DNA of 55,383 bases from Candidatus Omnitrophota bacterium. GTDB lineage: Bacteria > Omnitrophota > Gorgyraeia > Zapsychrales > Fredricksoniimonadaceae. The DNA lies in assembly GCA_903901225.1 (NCBI GenBank), contig CAIUQE010000034.1, forward strand, positions 81,391 through 136,773. The letters are read 5' to 3'. Both the position numbers and the translations under genes were made by a program. How positions within the stretch are numbered: the stretch's first letter is position 1; each line of letters starts with the position of its first letter. Positions 1 through 9,062 of the stretch are shown here, in pieces. The notes beneath the pieces were generated by a model. The model ran no database searches. It saw nothing but the letters and a program-made list of their open reading frames with translations, and was not told the origin of the DNA.

Positions 1-1077
1 CACCTGAGGCGTCACGGCGCGGCAGAACACCTCAACCCCCGCCTCCAGGCGCAGTGTCACCTGGTGGGACGGGTCATTGCGCAACGGATGGTTGAGCACC
101 ATCACATAATGTTTCAGCCCGCGGCTCTCCAAAAAAAGGTTGAGGCGTTTGGAGGTCATCCTCCCGCCGACCTGAAGGACACCGTCTATGTCCAGCGACG
201 CAGCGAACCGCGCGCTCAATAACATCTGGTCAAAATGATGGATCACGGGTCCTGCTGCCGGCGTCAATCTTAACGTCGAGGTCACGTCAGGAAAGACCGG
301 CCATTGCAATTTCTCGGCCAGCCGCAGCACAGCGTCCCTTTCGCCGGAAGAACGCAATTTTCCCACCACGATAACACCGCGCTTGACCGCGTTGAGCGCG
401 CGGACAGCCTGAACCGTCGCGACGGCATCAAGGCTTGCGGCCGGCGCGTGATACGTGGTATACGGCAGAGTGCCTTCCCTGTGCCTGGAAAGTTCCGTCA
501 GATAATCTCCCGCCTTACCGGCATGGATAACAGGCGCCAAAGGTTCACGGAACATGCAGTTCAAATGCACGGGCCCGCCCGGTGAACGCCTCGCCCGGTA
601 AACCGCCTGGTCCACCGTGGTCAGGACCATGGCGGGCGGGATATCTGTCGTCGGACATGGGAGGTCGAACTGGAAACGCACATACTCGGAAAAAATGCCC
701 AGCTGTTCGATCGCCTGGTCCGCGCCCGTCTTGCGCAACTCAGGGGGACGGTCGGCCGTGATCACGATCAAAGGAAGTTTTTTCCTGGAACATTCAATGA
801 TCCCGGGGAGGAAATTGGCCGCCGCCGTTCCGGATGTGCAGACAAGGACCGCGGGCTTTCCCGACGCTGTCGCGTAACCCGTCGCGAAAAAAGCCGCGGC
901 CCGTTCATCAAAATGCACGAGCGCCTTCGCCCTCGGCTCGCCGGCAATGGCCAGCGCCAGGGGGGCGGAACGTGACCCGGGGCAAATGATGAACGTGTCG
1001 ATGCCGTTACGGATAAGCTCATCCACAATGAGCCCGGCCCAGATAAAATTAATGTCAGGATCCGCTGTTGTTGTCAT
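1..1077 (-). CDS. menD: MenD, menaquinone SEPHCHC synthase (partial, C-terminus off the window)
   Basis: Thiamine-diphosphate enzyme that joins isochorismate and 2-oxoglutarate to give SEPHCHC, the second step of menaquinone synthesis. The frame is open from the ATG at 1077 down to base 1, giving the first 359 residues of a protein that is usually 550-600 long. Visible family signatures are the N-terminal CPGSRSAPLALA stretch (about residues 32-43), the HFDERAAAFF segment carrying the glutamate that activates the cofactor, and the CTSGTAAANFLPGIIE segment. The ATG overlaps the menF stop as ATGA, so the two genes are translationally coupled and menF-menD form one operon. The substrate order (isochorismate made by menF, then used here) fits. 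Identification is firm; only the C-terminal half is missing. Confidence 0.95.
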   Translation of the reverse strand, partial: MTTTADPDINFIWAGLIVDELIRNGIDTFIICPGSRSAPLALAIAGEPRAKALVHFDERAAAFFATGYATASGKPAVLVCTSGTAAANFLPGIIECSRKKLPLIVITADRPPELRKTGADQAIEQLGIFSEYVRFQFDLPCPTTDIPPAMVLTTVDQAVYRARRSPGGPVHLNCMFREPLAPVIHAGKAGDYLTELSRHREGTLPYTTYHAPAASLDAVATVQAVRALNAVKRGVIVVGKLRSSGERDAVLRLAEKLQWPVFPDVTSTLRLTPAAGPVIHHFDQMLLSARFAASLDIDGVLQVGGRMTSKRLNLFLESRGLKHYVMVLNHPLRNDPSHQVTLRLEAGVEVFCRAVTPQV

Positions 1078-2432
1078 GAAAGCGCCTTGAGTATATTGCC
1101 GATCTTCAGCTCAACCTCCGCCCACTCGCGCTGCGGGTCAGACCCCGCCACAATGCCCGCGCCCGCGAAAACAGAAAATTCCTTTCCGCGCAGCAGGCCC
1201 GAACGGATCGCCACCGCGAATTCAGCCTCATCCCAGCCGATCCAGCCGACAGGCCCCGCGTACCAGCCCCGGTCGAACGCTTCGACCGCGGCGATGCGCG
1301 CCATCGCTTCCATCGTCGGTGTTCCGGCCACCGCGGGCGTCGGGTGCAAACGCTCCAGGATGCTGCCGTCCGTCACATCCGGCGCGAGCACGCACTCAAA
1401 ACGTGAGACCAAATGCTGGCTGTCACTGAATTTCTCCACCACCGGGACATCATCAGCCACATTCTCTTTCAATAATGACAAGAGACTTTCATGGATCGCG
1501 TCGACCACATGCCGGTGCTCCAAGCGCTCCTTCGGGTCATTCAATAATTCAGCTTCAAGCGCCTTGTCCTCGACGGCAGATGCCCCGCGGGGCCGGGTCC
1601 CGGCGATCGCCTCGGTCCACAGCCGCGCGCCGCTGCGTTTGTATAACCGTTCAAAAGACGCGCCCAGGAAAGCTTCCTCCGCGGACGGCTGGAACAGGAA
1701 ATGAAAACATCCCGGCGTCACTTTCTGGTAAGCGCGCAGGATCTCGAGCGGATGAAGCGCCGCGGATAACGTCAGGTCTGTCCGCCGGGCCAGGACGATC
1801 TTGGTGATCGGCCCCTTGCCGATCTCCCCAAGGATACCGCGTACGATATCGCCCCAAACCGCCTGCGGCGGCAGATCGCGCCCGCGGGCCATGGTCACGG
1901 CCGGTGCCGCCGCTGGCGCGAGGACATCCCTGATCCCGTCTAGAACGCGCAACGCGGCCCGACGGTCTTCCTGCCCCGCCGCATCATTATGGAAATTAAC
2001 GGCCAACAACATCCGCCGGCCCTGGCGGTTGATCTCAACACGCGGCAACACGAACCAGGTAGCCGGGAACCCCCGCCATTCCCTGCCCCGGCAGGCCCCC
2101 GCGAAAGAACTTCCGCCAAAATAGCGCGCACCCGCCGCACCGCGATCAAGCACCGCCCTCAACGCCGCGTCGCAACGGCTGAAATCCTGCGCGTCCATGC
2201 GGATCTCATGCGCGATACCCAGCCCGCCGGTCTCCTGCCGGCCTGAGCGGTCCTGCCAGTAAACCAGCGGATGTGCGCGTTGCGCTTCAAGAAAAGACTT
2301 AATGTCAACAGGAGCGACAGCAACTTCCACGCGCTGCCAGCCATTCTCGACGGAAGAAAGGATCGCATCCCGCAGGGCCGCCAGGGCCTGCGTCAGCATG
2401 AGAGCTTCTGGTGTTGTCATTGAAGGTGCCAT
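1074..2432 (-). CDS. menF: Isochorismate synthase (MenF/EntC family)
   Basis: Chorismate-binding enzyme converting chorismate to isochorismate, the entry step to menaquinone. About 452 residues, normal for the family. The C-terminal half holds the conserved chorismate-fold motifs: ITKIVLARRTDL, the EAIAGTRPRG segment, the HPTPAVAGTP segment, and the final FAGAGIVAGSDPQREWAE segment with the conserved glutamate region. A TTG is possible at 2438, but the ATG at 2432 has an AGGA about 9 bases upstream and is preferred; an ATG at 2420 is also possible. The stop codon overlaps the menD start. The adjacent menD argues for a menaquinone rather than a siderophore role. Confidence 0.92.
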   Translation of the reverse strand: MAPSMTTPEALMLTQALAALRDAILSSVENGWQRVEVAVAPVDIKSFLEAQRAHPLVYWQDRSGRQETGGLGIAHEIRMDAQDFSRCDAALRAVLDRGAAGARYFGGSSFAGACRGREWRGFPATWFVLPRVEINRQGRRMLLAVNFHNDAAGQEDRRAALRVLDGIRDVLAPAAAPAVTMARGRDLPPQAVWGDIVRGILGEIGKGPITKIVLARRTDLTLSAALHPLEILRAYQKVTPGCFHFLFQPSAEEAFLGASFERLYKRSGARLWTEAIAGTRPRGASAVEDKALEAELLNDPKERLEHRHVVDAIHESLLSLLKENVADDVPVVEKFSDSQHLVSRFECVLAPDVTDGSILERLHPTPAVAGTPTMEAMARIAAVEAFDRGWYAGPVGWIGWDEAEFAVAIRSGLLRGKEFSVFAGAGIVAGSDPQREWAEVELKIGNILKALS

Positions 2433-2512
2433 TCCCAACGATCCTCTGTATCAATTTCACAACGACCGAACATATTACCAAATCTAAAGAAAAATGGCAA
2501 AAACGCTGAAAC

Positions 2513-3028
2513 CTACACCCCTGAAAGCTCTACCACGATCTTGTCGCCGGTAACCTTTGAATTGGGTACGATAATGCGTTTTTGATTGTCCAGGCTCACG
2601 ATGATCGTATTAAATATCTGGATCTCGTGCACCCTGCCATGCGCGCCCCCCGCCTCGATGACATCTCCGACCTTGAAAGGCTGGAACAGGATCAGCATGA
2701 CGCCCGAAGCGAAATTGGACAAGGAACCCTGCAGGGCCAGGCCGACCGCCAGCGACGCGGCGCCGATAACGGCGATGAAAGAACTGGTCTCCACCCCCAT
2801 CTTGTTGAGGGCCGCGATCACCACAAAGGTCATGAGCACGTAATATCCCAGGTGCTTTCCGAAGGAGACCAGCGTTACGTTGACCTTGGCCTTCAACAGG
2901 ATCTTCTCGACGATCCCCGCCACGAAACGCGCGGCCATCCGCCCGAGAATAAAGATAAGGACCGCGGCCAGGATATTCACACCGTACTGAAGCATATAAC
3001 CGCGCAATGCGTCGATCGCTTTATCCAT
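2513..3028 (-). CDS. Short MscS-family mechanosensitive channel
   Basis: Small-conductance mechanosensitive channel that releases solutes on hypo-osmotic shock; inner membrane. The 171 residues show two or three membrane helices, the glycine/alanine-rich pore helix (FIAVIGAASLAVGLALQGS) and the start of the beta domain (PFKVGDVIEAGGAHGRVHEI, then IIVPNSKV). It stops right after this beta domain, so the large C-terminal alpha/beta cage domain of E. coli MscS (286 residues) is absent. The ATG at 3028 has GGAGGA just upstream, which decides the start over an in-frame ATG at 3055. It lies 45 bases after glpD. Short MscS forms exist, but an early stop by mutation cannot be excluded. Confidence 0.85.
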   Translation of the reverse strand: MDKAIDALRGYMLQYGVNILAAVLIFILGRMAARFVAGIVEKILLKAKVNVTLVSFGKHLGYYVLMTFVVIAALNKMGVETSSFIAVIGAASLAVGLALQGSLSNFASGVMLILFQPFKVGDVIEAGGAHGRVHEIQIFNTIIVSLDNQKRIIVPNSKVTGDKIVVELSGV

Positions 3029-3073
3029 ACATTCCTCCCTGATCATTAGATGCAATTAAAACAAATCCCGCGC

Positions 3074-4573
3074 TCACGCCATGATCCGCTCGATCGCCCG
3101 GCGGCAATGGCCGCGATGACAGGCCACATACGACAACCCGAGCCGGCGCGCCACAATATCTTCCGCGGACCGGGCCATTTCCACCTCACGGGCATAGACC
3201 ACTTGCGCGGCAATGGCCGGTGAGCACGCGCACAATGGTTCCTTCAAGGCCGGATCACGACGGGCGATCTCCAGGACAGCCGGAGCTTTGCCTCCGTAAA
3301 CCCCCTGCAAATAGACAACCGTATCAACCGGGATACCGAAACGCCGCGCGAAATCTTCCGCCCCGCCTTCGCCGCCGCCACTGCCATAAAGCGTGTACGG
3401 CCTCAAACGGGCCAGCGCAGGAGCGCATCGCGGCAACGCCCGGCGCACAGCCTCCTCGGCCATGGCGCGGTACGTGGTATATTTCCCGCCCATCACGAAC
3501 CAAACGCCAGGCTCCTGTTCTTCAATGAGATGCCGGCGCGACACCCGCGAAGGGTCGCCGGGTTTGGCCACCAAAGGCCTCAGGCCCGCGAAAGAATCAA
3601 TGATCTTCGCGTGGTCAAAACTTATCGCCGGGAACACCCGCGCCGCCTCACGCAGAAGATACTGGATGTCCTGGGGCTCAACGCGGATATCGTCGAGATC
3701 CCCGTCATAATCCGTATCGGTCGTGCCGATGAGCGTGTTGCCCCTGAAAGGGATCACGAAGAAGACGCGCCCGTCCCCCCGGCTCTGCAGAAGGAACGCC
3801 TTGGATGATATCTGCCCCTCATAAACAATATGGACCCCTTTGGTGAGACGCAAACGCCGCGGCGCTCCTGGCCTGTCCGCGCGGAAGATCACATCCGACC
3901 ACGGACCGGCCGCGACAATGATGACCGGCGCATTCACATCGAACATCCGTCCGCTGAGGACATCGCGCACCTTCACGCCCGTCACCTGCCCGTTGCTCCT
4001 GATGTACGCTTCGGCCCGCGCGTAATTGGCCACAGCCGCGCCACAGGCATCGGCCATGAGCACATTCTCAAGGCACAGGCGGGCATCGTCCATCTGCACG
4101 TCACAATATTCAACACCACCGACCAGCCCTTCACGCGCGATGCCCGGCGCCAGTCGCGCGACCTCATCGGCGGACAATGCTTTGTGCGGGCCAACACGGC
4201 CGCCCGCGCTCAAAAGATCGTACAGCCATACACCCAGGCGCATCATCCACAAGGGGCGCGCGTCATTCTTATAAACAGGGATCACAAAAGGCAGTGGATG
4301 CGCCAGGTGCGGCGCGGCCTCAAGCTGGACGCGGCGCTCGCGCAATGACTCGGCCACAAGATCAAGTTCAAGATGTTCCAGATAGCGCAGGCCCCCGTGC
4401 AGGAGTTTGGTCGAGCGGCTTGAACTGCCCCAGGCGAAATCGTGTTTTTCCAGCAAGCCCACCTTGACCCCGCACGACGCCGCGATGCGCGCGATGGCCG
4501 CGCCATTGATCCCGCCGCCGATCACCAGCGCGTCAAAATTTTTATTTTCAAAACGGGAGAGGTCACGGATCAT
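3074..4573 (-). CDS. glpD: Aerobic-type glycerol-3-phosphate dehydrogenase
   Basis: FAD enzyme oxidising sn-glycerol 3-phosphate to dihydroxyacetone phosphate and passing electrons to the quinone pool at the membrane. About 499 residues, normal for GlpD. The N-terminus has the dinucleotide-binding GGGINGAAIARIAA motif, and then the family signature GSSSRSTKLLHGGLRYLE; further on are LLQSRGDGRVFFVIPF and GTTDTDYDGD. The start is set at the ATG at 4573, which overlaps the glpK stop as ATGA; a longer reading frame to 4603 would run into glpK. Coupled behind glpK, it completes glycerol catabolism, and the menaquinone genes nearby could supply its acceptor. Confidence 0.95.
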   Translation of the reverse strand: MIRDLSRFENKNFDALVIGGGINGAAIARIAASCGVKVGLLEKHDFAWGSSSRSTKLLHGGLRYLEHLELDLVAESLRERRVQLEAAPHLAHPLPFVIPVYKNDARPLWMMRLGVWLYDLLSAGGRVGPHKALSADEVARLAPGIAREGLVGGVEYCDVQMDDARLCLENVLMADACGAAVANYARAEAYIRSNGQVTGVKVRDVLSGRMFDVNAPVIIVAAGPWSDVIFRADRPGAPRRLRLTKGVHIVYEGQISSKAFLLQSRGDGRVFFVIPFRGNTLIGTTDTDYDGDLDDIRVEPQDIQYLLREAARVFPAISFDHAKIIDSFAGLRPLVAKPGDPSRVSRRHLIEEQEPGVWFVMGGKYTTYRAMAEEAVRRALPRCAPALARLRPYTLYGSGGGEGGAEDFARRFGIPVDTVVYLQGVYGGKAPAVLEIARRDPALKEPLCACSPAIAAQVVYAREVEMARSAEDIVARRLGLSYVACHRGHCRRAIERIMA

Positions 4574-6057
4574 ACGAGGGCCCGGCTCACGGCTTTCTGC
4601 CACCCGCTGTACAATTCCCGGACGCGCGCCGCGGGAAGGCCGGGTTTAAAACAGCGCTCCTGCGCCTGCATCAGTGCCACCCTCTCCGGCGTCCACAATC
4701 CAGCGGCCACGCCGGCAAGGTAGGCGGCCCCGGTGACCGTTGCATCGGCCTGGCGCGGACGACGCACCTCGACGCCCAGGATATCTGCCTGGAACTGCAT
4801 CAAAAAATCATTCCGGCTCGCGCCGCCGTCTACCGCGAGCGCTTTGACCGGGAACCCCGACTCCCGGCGCATCAGGTCAAAAACATCCCGGGTCTGGTAC
4901 GCCATGGACTCCAGCCCCGCCCGGATAATGTGACGGACATTGGCCCCGCGCGTCAACCCCGTGATCAGGCCGCGCGCCTCAGGCCGCCAATAAGGCGCTC
5001 CGAGCCCCGTGAACGCGGGGACCACGTAAACACCATGCGTGTCCTCCAGCCCCTCGATCATCCTCTCCGTTGACGATGAATCGGGGATGATCTTCAGCTC
5101 ATCGCGCATCCACTGCACTACCGCCCCGGCCATAAAGACAGATCCTTCCAGGGCAAAGACCGGCGCGCCCGTCGCGTCACACGCCAGTGTCGTCAAAAGC
5201 CCGCCACGGGAATGCACCCGCCGCTGCCCGGTATTGAGCAACATAAAACAGCCAGTGCCGTAAGTATTCTTGATACTGCCCGGCGTGAAACAACCCTGGC
5301 CATAAAGCGCCGCCTGCTGGTCGCCCATGACCCCGGTGATGGGGATCCCGGCCGGCAAGCCCGCGATACCCGCGACTGTATGGCCGAACACCGCCGACGA
5401 AGGCAGGACGCAGGGCAAAATAGTGTCGGGAATATCCAAAAGCTGAAGCAGGTCAAGGCTCCACGCCCTGGCCTCGATGTCGTACAGGAGCGTGCGGCTG
5501 GCATTGGTCATGTCGGTCGCGTGCGCCTGCCCGCCGGTCAGTTTGTAAATGAGCCAGGTATCCATGGTCCCGAACGCCACGCGGCCTTCACGCGCCTTCC
5601 GGCGGAGTCCGGGCACATGCTCGAAGAACCACTGGACCTTGGTGCCGGAAAAATACGCGTCGAGCACAAGCCCCGTGACCTCCCGGAACAAAGGCGCGTG
5701 CCGTTGCAGCCGCGCGCACGCCCGCGCGGTGCGGCGGCACTGCCAGACGATCGCGCGATGGTACGGACGCCCCGTCTGACGGTCCCACAGGAGTGTTGTC
5801 TCGCGCTGGTTGGTGATGCCGATGGCCGCGATCCACTTCGGGTCGATCCCCGCCAAACTTACGGCCTCGCGGATAACGCCTTCGACCGAGTTCCATATTT
5901 CACCGCCGTCATGCTCGACCCAGCCGGGTTTGGGATAATGCTGTTGGAATTCCTTATAGGCGCTGGCCACCGCCTTACCCCGATGGTCAAAGATGAACGC
6001 GCGCGAACCCGTCGTGCCCTGGTCGATGGCGAGGATATATTTCCTGGTCCTATTCAC
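4570..6057 (-). CDS. glpK: Glycerol kinase
   Basis: Phosphorylates glycerol to sn-glycerol 3-phosphate with ATP in the cytoplasm. About 495 residues, as in E. coli GlpK (502). Motifs: the FGGY-kinase phosphate loop AIDQGTTGSRAFIFD at the N-terminus, GVMGDQQAALYGQGCF, NTYGTGCFMLLNTG, and GLGAPYWRPEARGLITGLTR. The start is a GTG at 6057, chosen because the protein then begins just before KYILAIDQGTTG and a GGGGGAG Shine-Dalgarno lies six bases upstream. The first codons overlap the end of the ABC permease gene by 8 bases, so it is coupled to the metal transporter upstream and to glpD downstream. Confidence 0.96.
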   Translation of the reverse strand: MNRTRKYILAIDQGTTGSRAFIFDHRGKAVASAYKEFQQHYPKPGWVEHDGGEIWNSVEGVIREAVSLAGIDPKWIAAIGITNQRETTLLWDRQTGRPYHRAIVWQCRRTARACARLQRHAPLFREVTGLVLDAYFSGTKVQWFFEHVPGLRRKAREGRVAFGTMDTWLIYKLTGGQAHATDMTNASRTLLYDIEARAWSLDLLQLLDIPDTILPCVLPSSAVFGHTVAGIAGLPAGIPITGVMGDQQAALYGQGCFTPGSIKNTYGTGCFMLLNTGQRRVHSRGGLLTTLACDATGAPVFALEGSVFMAGAVVQWMRDELKIIPDSSSTERMIEGLEDTHGVYVVPAFTGLGAPYWRPEARGLITGLTRGANVRHIIRAGLESMAYQTRDVFDLMRRESGFPVKALAVDGGASRNDFLMQFQADILGVEVRRPRQADATVTGAAYLAGVAAGLWTPERVALMQAQERCFKPGLPAARVRELYSGWQKAVSRALV

Positions 6058-6910
6058 GGGCGCTCCCCCGGCCGGCCAGCACCTTACCGCCGACCGATAC
6101 CACATAGCACGCCACCGCGAACAGAACGATAGTCGCCCCCGTCGCCGTATCCCAAAAATAAGACGCCACAAGGCCCGCGACACCGCACACAAGGCTGATG
6201 CCCGCCGCCACGGCGGTATACGCGCGCAGGCTGCGGGTCACGTTACGGCTCGCCGCGGCCGGCAGGACCAGGAGCGAATTGATGATGAGGATCCCCACCA
6301 GCCGGATGGACATCATGACCACGACCGCCAACAGGAGGGTGAAGCTTGTTTCGACAAGGAATGTCCTGATCCCGCGACTGCGCGCCAGCGCCCCGTTCAC
6401 GCTGGAGAGCACCAGGGCATTGCCGACAGCGTACCAGTAGGTCAGGACCAAAATAAAAATAACGCTGATCCCGACGATCTCGCCGGGAGTGACGGTGAGG
6501 ATATCGCCGATGAGGTATTTCGTGTATTTCGCGAATCCGCCCTGGCGGCTGAGGATCGCCACACCAAGCGCCACCATGAACGCCATGAAAACACCGAGCA
6601 CCGTGTCCATGGACGCGCGCGTCGTGGATTTTATCACGTTGACGAGGACGGCGAGGAAAACCGCCATGCCCAGCATGGACCAGGAAGGATCGCTGAACCC
6701 GCACAGAACGCCGATCGCAATGCCGGCCAGCGCGGAATGCCCCAGGACCTCGGTAAAGAACACCATGCGGCTGCTGATGACCATGGTGCCCAGGACCGCG
6801 AACACCGGCGCCACCAGGATCACCGCGAGCAAGGCGTTCTTCATGAACGTGTAATGCGCCCAGCCGAACGGCAGGACAATATCGATCAACCGGTACCAGT
6901 GCTCGATCAT
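6050..6910 (-). CDS. Zinc/manganese-type ABC transporter permease (ZnuB/TroC family)
   Basis: Inner-membrane permease of a cluster 9 (ABC-3) metal importer. About 286 residues with some eight hydrophobic segments. The recognisable family region is FFTEVLGHSALAGIAIGVL, followed by the STTRASMDTVLGVFMAFMVALGVAIL segment and LVGILIINSLLVLPAAASRN near the C-terminus. The start is the ATG at 6910, overlapping the ATPase stop as ATGA. Together with the ATPase and binding protein upstream it forms a complete three-gene importer. The metal (Zn or Mn) cannot be told from the sequence. Confidence 0.92.
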   Translation of the reverse strand: MIEHWYRLIDIVLPFGWAHYTFMKNALLAVILVAPVFAVLGTMVISSRMVFFTEVLGHSALAGIAIGVLCGFSDPSWSMLGMAVFLAVLVNVIKSTTRASMDTVLGVFMAFMVALGVAILSRQGGFAKYTKYLIGDILTVTPGEIVGISVIFILVLTYWYAVGNALVLSSVNGALARSRGIRTFLVETSFTLLLAVVVMMSIRLVGILIINSLLVLPAAASRNVTRSLRAYTAVAAGISLVCGVAGLVASYFWDTATGATIVLFAVACYVVSVGGKVLAGRGSARE

Positions 6911-7692
6911 GCCTTGCCTTTCCCGGAAGATATTTCCGGCAAGGAAGACACGTTCCACAATCCCGGGCCGAACGCGCGGATCATGGCGTCATTGGACAAA
7001 ACCTCCGCCGGGCTTCCCTGCGCGATGATCGCGTGGTCCAACAGCACGATCCGGTCAACATATGGCGATATCCCGGCCAGATCGTGCGTCACGATGATGA
7101 CGGAAATATCATGCCGTTCGCGGAGGTCCCTGACAAGCTTGTAAAAAAGCGCGAGGCCCTGCATGTCGACCCCCGTGCCCGGCTCATCCAGAAGGAGCAG
7201 TTCGGGTTCTTTGGTCATCGCGATGGCCAACAGCACGCGCTGCAATTCTCCACCCGAAAGATCGCCGATCCGGCACGCTGATAAATGTTCAGCCGAGAAC
7301 CGTTTCAAAACGTCTCCGGCCTGGGCGGCCAAAGCTCGGCTCACGCCGAGCCAGACGGGGCGCGCGCTGATCGCGGCCACCACAAGGTCCATGACGCTGA
7401 TGGGTGAATCCGGATCGACCTGGATCTTTTGAGGAACATACCCGATGCGGGGCTTGCGCGGCCTGGCGCCCTGGAGGAATTCCATGCGCCCGCGGTAAGG
7501 CACTTCGCCGAGGATGGCCCGCAGCAGGGTAGTCTTCCCTGCTCCGTTGGGCCCGACAATGGCGATCACTTCGCCGCAATGAATGTGCAGCTCAACACCA
7601 TCGAGCACGAGCGACTTGCCGTACGCGACGGTCAAGCCGCTCACCTTGATGCAGCAATGACGGCAGGATATAGTGTCATTTTGAGAGCGCAT
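6907..7692 (-). CDS. Zinc/manganese-type ABC transporter ATP-binding protein (ZnuC family)
   Basis: Cytoplasmic ATPase driving metal import. About 261 residues. It has Walker A GPNGAGKTT, the Q-loop YVPQK, the ABC signature LSGGELQRV, Walker B ELLLLDEP and the switch histidine in VTHD, so it should be active. An ATG at 7692 is preferred to a TTG two codons earlier. The start lies inside the 3' end of the binding-protein gene (17 bases overlap) and the stop overlaps the permease start, so the three genes are tightly coupled. Confidence 0.94.
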   Translation of the reverse strand: MRSQNDTISCRHCCIKVSGLTVAYGKSLVLDGVELHIHCGEVIAIVGPNGAGKTTLLRAILGEVPYRGRMEFLQGARPRKPRIGYVPQKIQVDPDSPISVMDLVVAAISARPVWLGVSRALAAQAGDVLKRFSAEHLSACRIGDLSGGELQRVLLAIAMTKEPELLLLDEPGTGVDMQGLALFYKLVRDLRERHDISVIIVTHDLAGISPYVDRIVLLDHAIIAQGSPAEVLSNDAMIRAFGPGLWNVSSLPEISSGKGKA

Positions 7693-8533
7693 GGGCAAGG
7701 ACCTCGCTATTCTTCGTCATGATCGCCAGATAAGCCCCGGGATCGTCGGGGCCTGTGACCGCCGGATCAAGAAGATAAACTTCCGCCCCCGTCTCGCGGG
7801 CAATGGTACGCGCCGCCGCGTCCGGGTACTGCGGTTCGCTGAACAAAGCTTTGATCCCCGACGCCTTTACGGTCTCGATCGTCGCGGCAAGTTCTTTGGC
7901 ACCGGGCTCACTCCCCGGTTCCCGCTCGACCACGGCCACGATATTCAATCCGAACTCACGGGCAAAATACACAAAAGCCTCATGGAACGTGATGATCCCC
8001 TTCCCGCGATACGGCGCCAGCGCCGCCTTCATGCCGTCGCGCAGAACTTCAAGCTTTCCAGTATACGCACTGGCATTCTGACGGTAAAGCGCCGCGTGCG
8101 GCGGATCGACCTTTGCCAGCTCTGCCGCGAGTTTCCCCACCTCCGCGATCGCCCCATCGACGCTGACCCAGACGTGCGGATTACCGTCGACCAGCGGCAG
8201 TCCCTCGGCCAACGTGATGATCTTCAGGCCGGGATAGCGCGCCGCCACACGTTCCAAAAAAGGCTCCATGCCCGCGCCATTGGCAATGAACACATCGGCA
8301 TCCGCGAGCTGTTTCATGTCACCGGAGGTCAGCGCGTAGTCATGCAGGCAACCCGCTCCCGACGACGCAAGGGAACCAAGCACAACATCCGGCACAGCCC
8401 GCGTGACATTGAGCGCCATGATGCGCATGGGGTAAAACGACGTGACGATCTTAAGAGGCCGGGCCGCCGCCGCAACAGGCGTCGCCATCAATCCTATCCC
8501 CGCCAGCAAGGCCAGAACAAACCGAAAACACAT
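7676..8533 (-). CDS. Zinc/manganese-binding periplasmic protein (ZnuA/TroA family)
   Basis: Metal-binding receptor of the importer, exported to the periplasm. About 285 residues beginning with a clear signal peptide (MCFRFVLALLAGIGLMATP then VAAAA). Likely metal ligands are in CLHDYALT, NPHVWVSV, TFHEAFVYFAREF and the late LLDPAVTG aspartate. The long histidine-rich loop typical of many zinc-specific ZnuA proteins is absent, so manganese or broad specificity is possible. The ATG at 8533 comes one base after the relE-like stop; an upstream in-frame ATG at 8572 inside the toxin gene is an alternative. Either way it is coupled to the toxin-antitoxin pair. Confidence 0.9.
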   Translation of the reverse strand: MCFRFVLALLAGIGLMATPVAAAARPLKIVTSFYPMRIMALNVTRAVPDVVLGSLASSGAGCLHDYALTSGDMKQLADADVFIANGAGMEPFLERVAARYPGLKIITLAEGLPLVDGNPHVWVSVDGAIAEVGKLAAELAKVDPPHAALYRQNASAYTGKLEVLRDGMKAALAPYRGKGIITFHEAFVYFAREFGLNIVAVVEREPGSEPGAKELAATIETVKASGIKALFSEPQYPDAAARTIARETGAEVYLLDPAVTGPDDPGAYLAIMTKNSEVLAHALSK

Positions 8534-8534
8534 T

Positions 8535-8801
8535 TTATAACCGCCCCGGTTTTTTATGTACTTCATCATCATTGCGCCTGTCGATCAGCGCGATCTTGAG
8601 GACGTTTTGCTCGACGCGGTATACGATACGGTATTCGCCAACGTCCGCCCTCCAAAACGGGTGTCCCTGCAAAAGCTTGGCATCAGCCGGCCTGGGGTCT
8701 TCCATGAGGCCGAACAGCTTTCTGACGATCTGTCGGAATTGTTTGGGATCCAGTTGTTCGAGGAACCCTTTGGCCTGGCGGGTAAGATCAAGGGGCAGCA
8801 T
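8535..8801 (-). CDS. RelE/ParE-family toxin
   Basis: Predicted ribosome-dependent mRNA endonuclease or related RelE/ParE-fold toxin, 88 residues, cytoplasmic. The fold signature is HPFWRADVGEYRIVYRVEQ followed by LKIALIDRRNDDEVHKK, typical of the RelE/StbE branch. It starts one base after the antitoxin stop and ends one base before the proposed znuA start, so it is the second gene of a long coupled run. The conserved arginines of the central strand are present and it looks intact. Confidence 0.88.
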   Translation of the reverse strand: MLPLDLTRQAKGFLEQLDPKQFRQIVRKLFGLMEDPRPADAKLLQGHPFWRADVGEYRIVYRVEQNVLKIALIDRRNDDEVHKKPGRL

Positions 8802-8802
8802 A

Positions 8803-9039
8803 TTATCTGGTATTCAGGAGCTCTTTGCTTTCTTTTTTCCCCACATACCCGGACTTCTCCGCTGCCAGCGCTTTCTGCGCCCAATACGCGTCTTCCAGTC
8901 CAGTCAGGCGTTCGTATTCCTTGACCGAAAGCATGACCGCCACGGGCCGCCCGGTCTTCTGAATGAAAACAGGGTCCGCCATGGTCTTTTCCAGATACTC
9001 ACCGAAATGATTCTTGGCTTCTGTTGCCGTTATCGTCAT
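8803..9039 (-). CDS. Phd/YefM-family antitoxin
   Basis: DNA-binding antitoxin partner of the downstream RelE-like toxin, 78 residues. The N-terminal half MTITATEAKNHFGEYLEK is the Phd/YefM DNA-binding fold; the C-terminal part is the toxin-neutralising tail. The ATG at 9039 has GGAG seven bases upstream; an in-frame ATG at 9063 falls inside the promoter -10 and is rejected. As in other such pairs the protein should repress its own promoter, and the palindrome in that promoter (9067-9081) is the likely operator. Confidence 0.88.
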   Translation of the reverse strand: MTITATEAKNHFGEYLEKTMADPVFIQKTGRPVAVMLSVKEYERLTGLEDAYWAQKALAAEKSGYVGKKESKELLNTR

Positions 9040-9062
9040 GGAAACTCCTTTCAACTGAAGCA

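Noticed and set aside
5993..7144. Plus-strand open frame of 383 codons antisense to the ABC permease and ATPase
   Set aside because: Low-complexity His/Asp/Arg/Gln content and no motif; shadow.
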